5,008 nt of DNA from Microcaldota archaeon (GTDB lineage: Archaea > Micrarchaeota > Micrarchaeia > Micrarchaeales > CABMGC01), in NCBI GenBank assembly GCA_028866975.1, contig JAGWHG010000051.1:1-5008 (forward strand), written 5' to 3'. A model generated the notes under the pieces. The model did no database searches and had not been told where the DNA came from. It worked only from the letters and a program-made list of their open reading frames with translations. Of this stretch, positions 4,417 through 5,008 are shown one piece after another (position 1 is the stretch's first letter; each line of letters opens with the position of its first letter). Made by a program: the position numbers and the translations under genes.

Positions 4417-5008
4417 TTAGCCGGCCTCCTGCCTTGCCGCGCCCTCGCGCTCCTTTTGCCTTTTCTCCTTCTTTTGTTTGCCTAACATAGGTATCGTGAA
4501 CCAAAAAGTGCTGCCCTTGCCGAGTTCCGAGTTGACGCCCATCCTTCCGCCATGCAGGTTCACAATCTCCTTGACAATCGAAAGGCCCAGGCCGGTACCT
4601 GCGTTCTTCTGCATTATCATTCCCTCCCTGTGGACCTGGTAGAACTTCTTGAAGAGCTTTCGCTGGTCCTCCTTGCTGATTCCTATACCGGTGTCTTTGA
4701 CCTCGACCCTAATGCTCTTGCCCTTCTTGGTTATGCTGACAACGATGCTTCCGTGCTCTGTGAACTTTATTGCGTTTGTGAGGAGGTTGACAAACACCTG
4801 TATCATCCTGTTCGGATCCACCTTTATCTCACCGACGCTGTAGTCCACGTTCCACGAGAACATCAACCCCTTTCCCGCCGCGACTTCCTCCTGCGCCTTT
4901 ATGCTCGGATTCTTCTCAAGCTCCCTGAAATCCACCGGTTGCAGGTCCAGCTTTATCTTTCCTGATGACAGCTTTGCAACGTCTAAGATCTGCATTATCA
5001 GCTCCATC
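4417..5008 (-). CDS. Sensor histidine kinase, C-terminal part (HATPase domain), 5' end outside window
   Basis: Autophosphorylating sensor kinase of a two-component system. The visible 196 residues, counted from an in-frame ATG at 5007, cover the end of the dimerisation helix (IMQILDVAKLSSGKIKL, the usual 'l.dlskiesGk..l' ending) and the full HATPase domain: N-box NLLTNAIKF (N74, N78), G1 box DTGIG (105-109), F-box around F119-F122 (LFKKFYQ) and G2 box GTGLG (137-141), followed by the GKGSTFWFTIP terminal strand. All ATP-binding boxes are intact, so the kinase should be active. The phospho-accepting His, and any sensor or membrane segments, lie beyond the right edge; the ATG at 5007 is almost certainly internal. 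After P173 comes a highly charged tail (LGKQKKEKRQKEREGAARQEAG). The response regulator on the same strand is a candidate partner, but other genes separate them. Confidence 0.93.
   Translation of the reverse strand, partial: MELIMQILDVAKLSSGKIKLDLQPVDFRELEKNPSIKAQEEVAAGKGLMFSWNVDYSVGEIKVDPNRMIQVFVNLLTNAIKFTEHGSIVVSITKKGKSIRVEVKDTGIGISKEDQRKLFKKFYQVHREGMIMQKNAGTGLGLSIVKEIVNLHGGRMGVNSELGKGSTFWFTIPMLGKQKKEKRQKEREGAARQEAG

Noticed and set aside
4552..4965. 137-aa + strand open frame
   Set aside because: It lies fully antisense to the conserved HATPase domain of the kinase, which clearly is the coding strand.
1..5008. CRISPR arrays, tRNA or rRNA genes, insertion sequences
   Set aside because: No spaced direct repeats, cloverleaf-like segments, transposase motifs or terminal inverted repeats were seen; nearly all bases are in protein-coding genes or short promoters.

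Overview
The window looks archaeal. Four genes have an A/T-only or near A/T-only TATA-like box ending 27-29 nt before the start codon, with no convincing Shine-Dalgarno. That is what mostly leaderless archaeal transcripts look like. Two proteins carry Lrp/AsnC-type RAM folds, and a membrane-anchored Thr-rich protein with many N-x-S/T sequons fits an archaeal envelope. ATA (Ile) and AGG (Arg) codons are frequent, and genes are packed with gaps of 0-110 nt. I infer a small-genome archaeon, possibly DPANN/Micrarchaeota-like; the lineage is a guess, not something the sequence proves.

Layout from left to right: (1) a + strand HTH-RAM regulator, open at the left window edge and ending at 543. (2) A minus-strand ORF of 54 codons (547-711), cationic, with its own TATA-like box. 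(3) A minus-strand response regulator (781-1968) with winged helix, receiver and a degenerate GGDEF-like domain. (4) A minus-strand unknown protein of 306 aa (2018-2938) with a Met/Gly-rich segment. (5) A 111-bp divergent promoter region. (6) A + strand surface protein of 345 aa (3050-4087). (7) A minus-strand stand-alone RAM-domain protein of 87 aa (4088-4351), whose stop codon abuts the stop of the surface gene. (8) A minus-strand histidine kinase C-terminus (4417 to the right edge), cut by the window.

How they may work together: the kinase and the response regulator are the two halves of a phosphorelay on the same strand, separated by a surface-protein gene and a RAM protein. Pairing them is inference from proximity only. 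The response regulator has all the residues expected for phosphorylation, but its output domain has lost every diguanylate cyclase signature residue I could align. It would therefore act by binding DNA (N-terminal winged helix) or protein rather than by making c-di-GMP. The most noteworthy items are that archaeal winged helix-REC-degenerate GGDEF protein, the unrecognised 54-aa protein with a clean cationic amphipathic C-terminal helix, and the unknown Met-rich 306-aa protein just upstream of the regulator.
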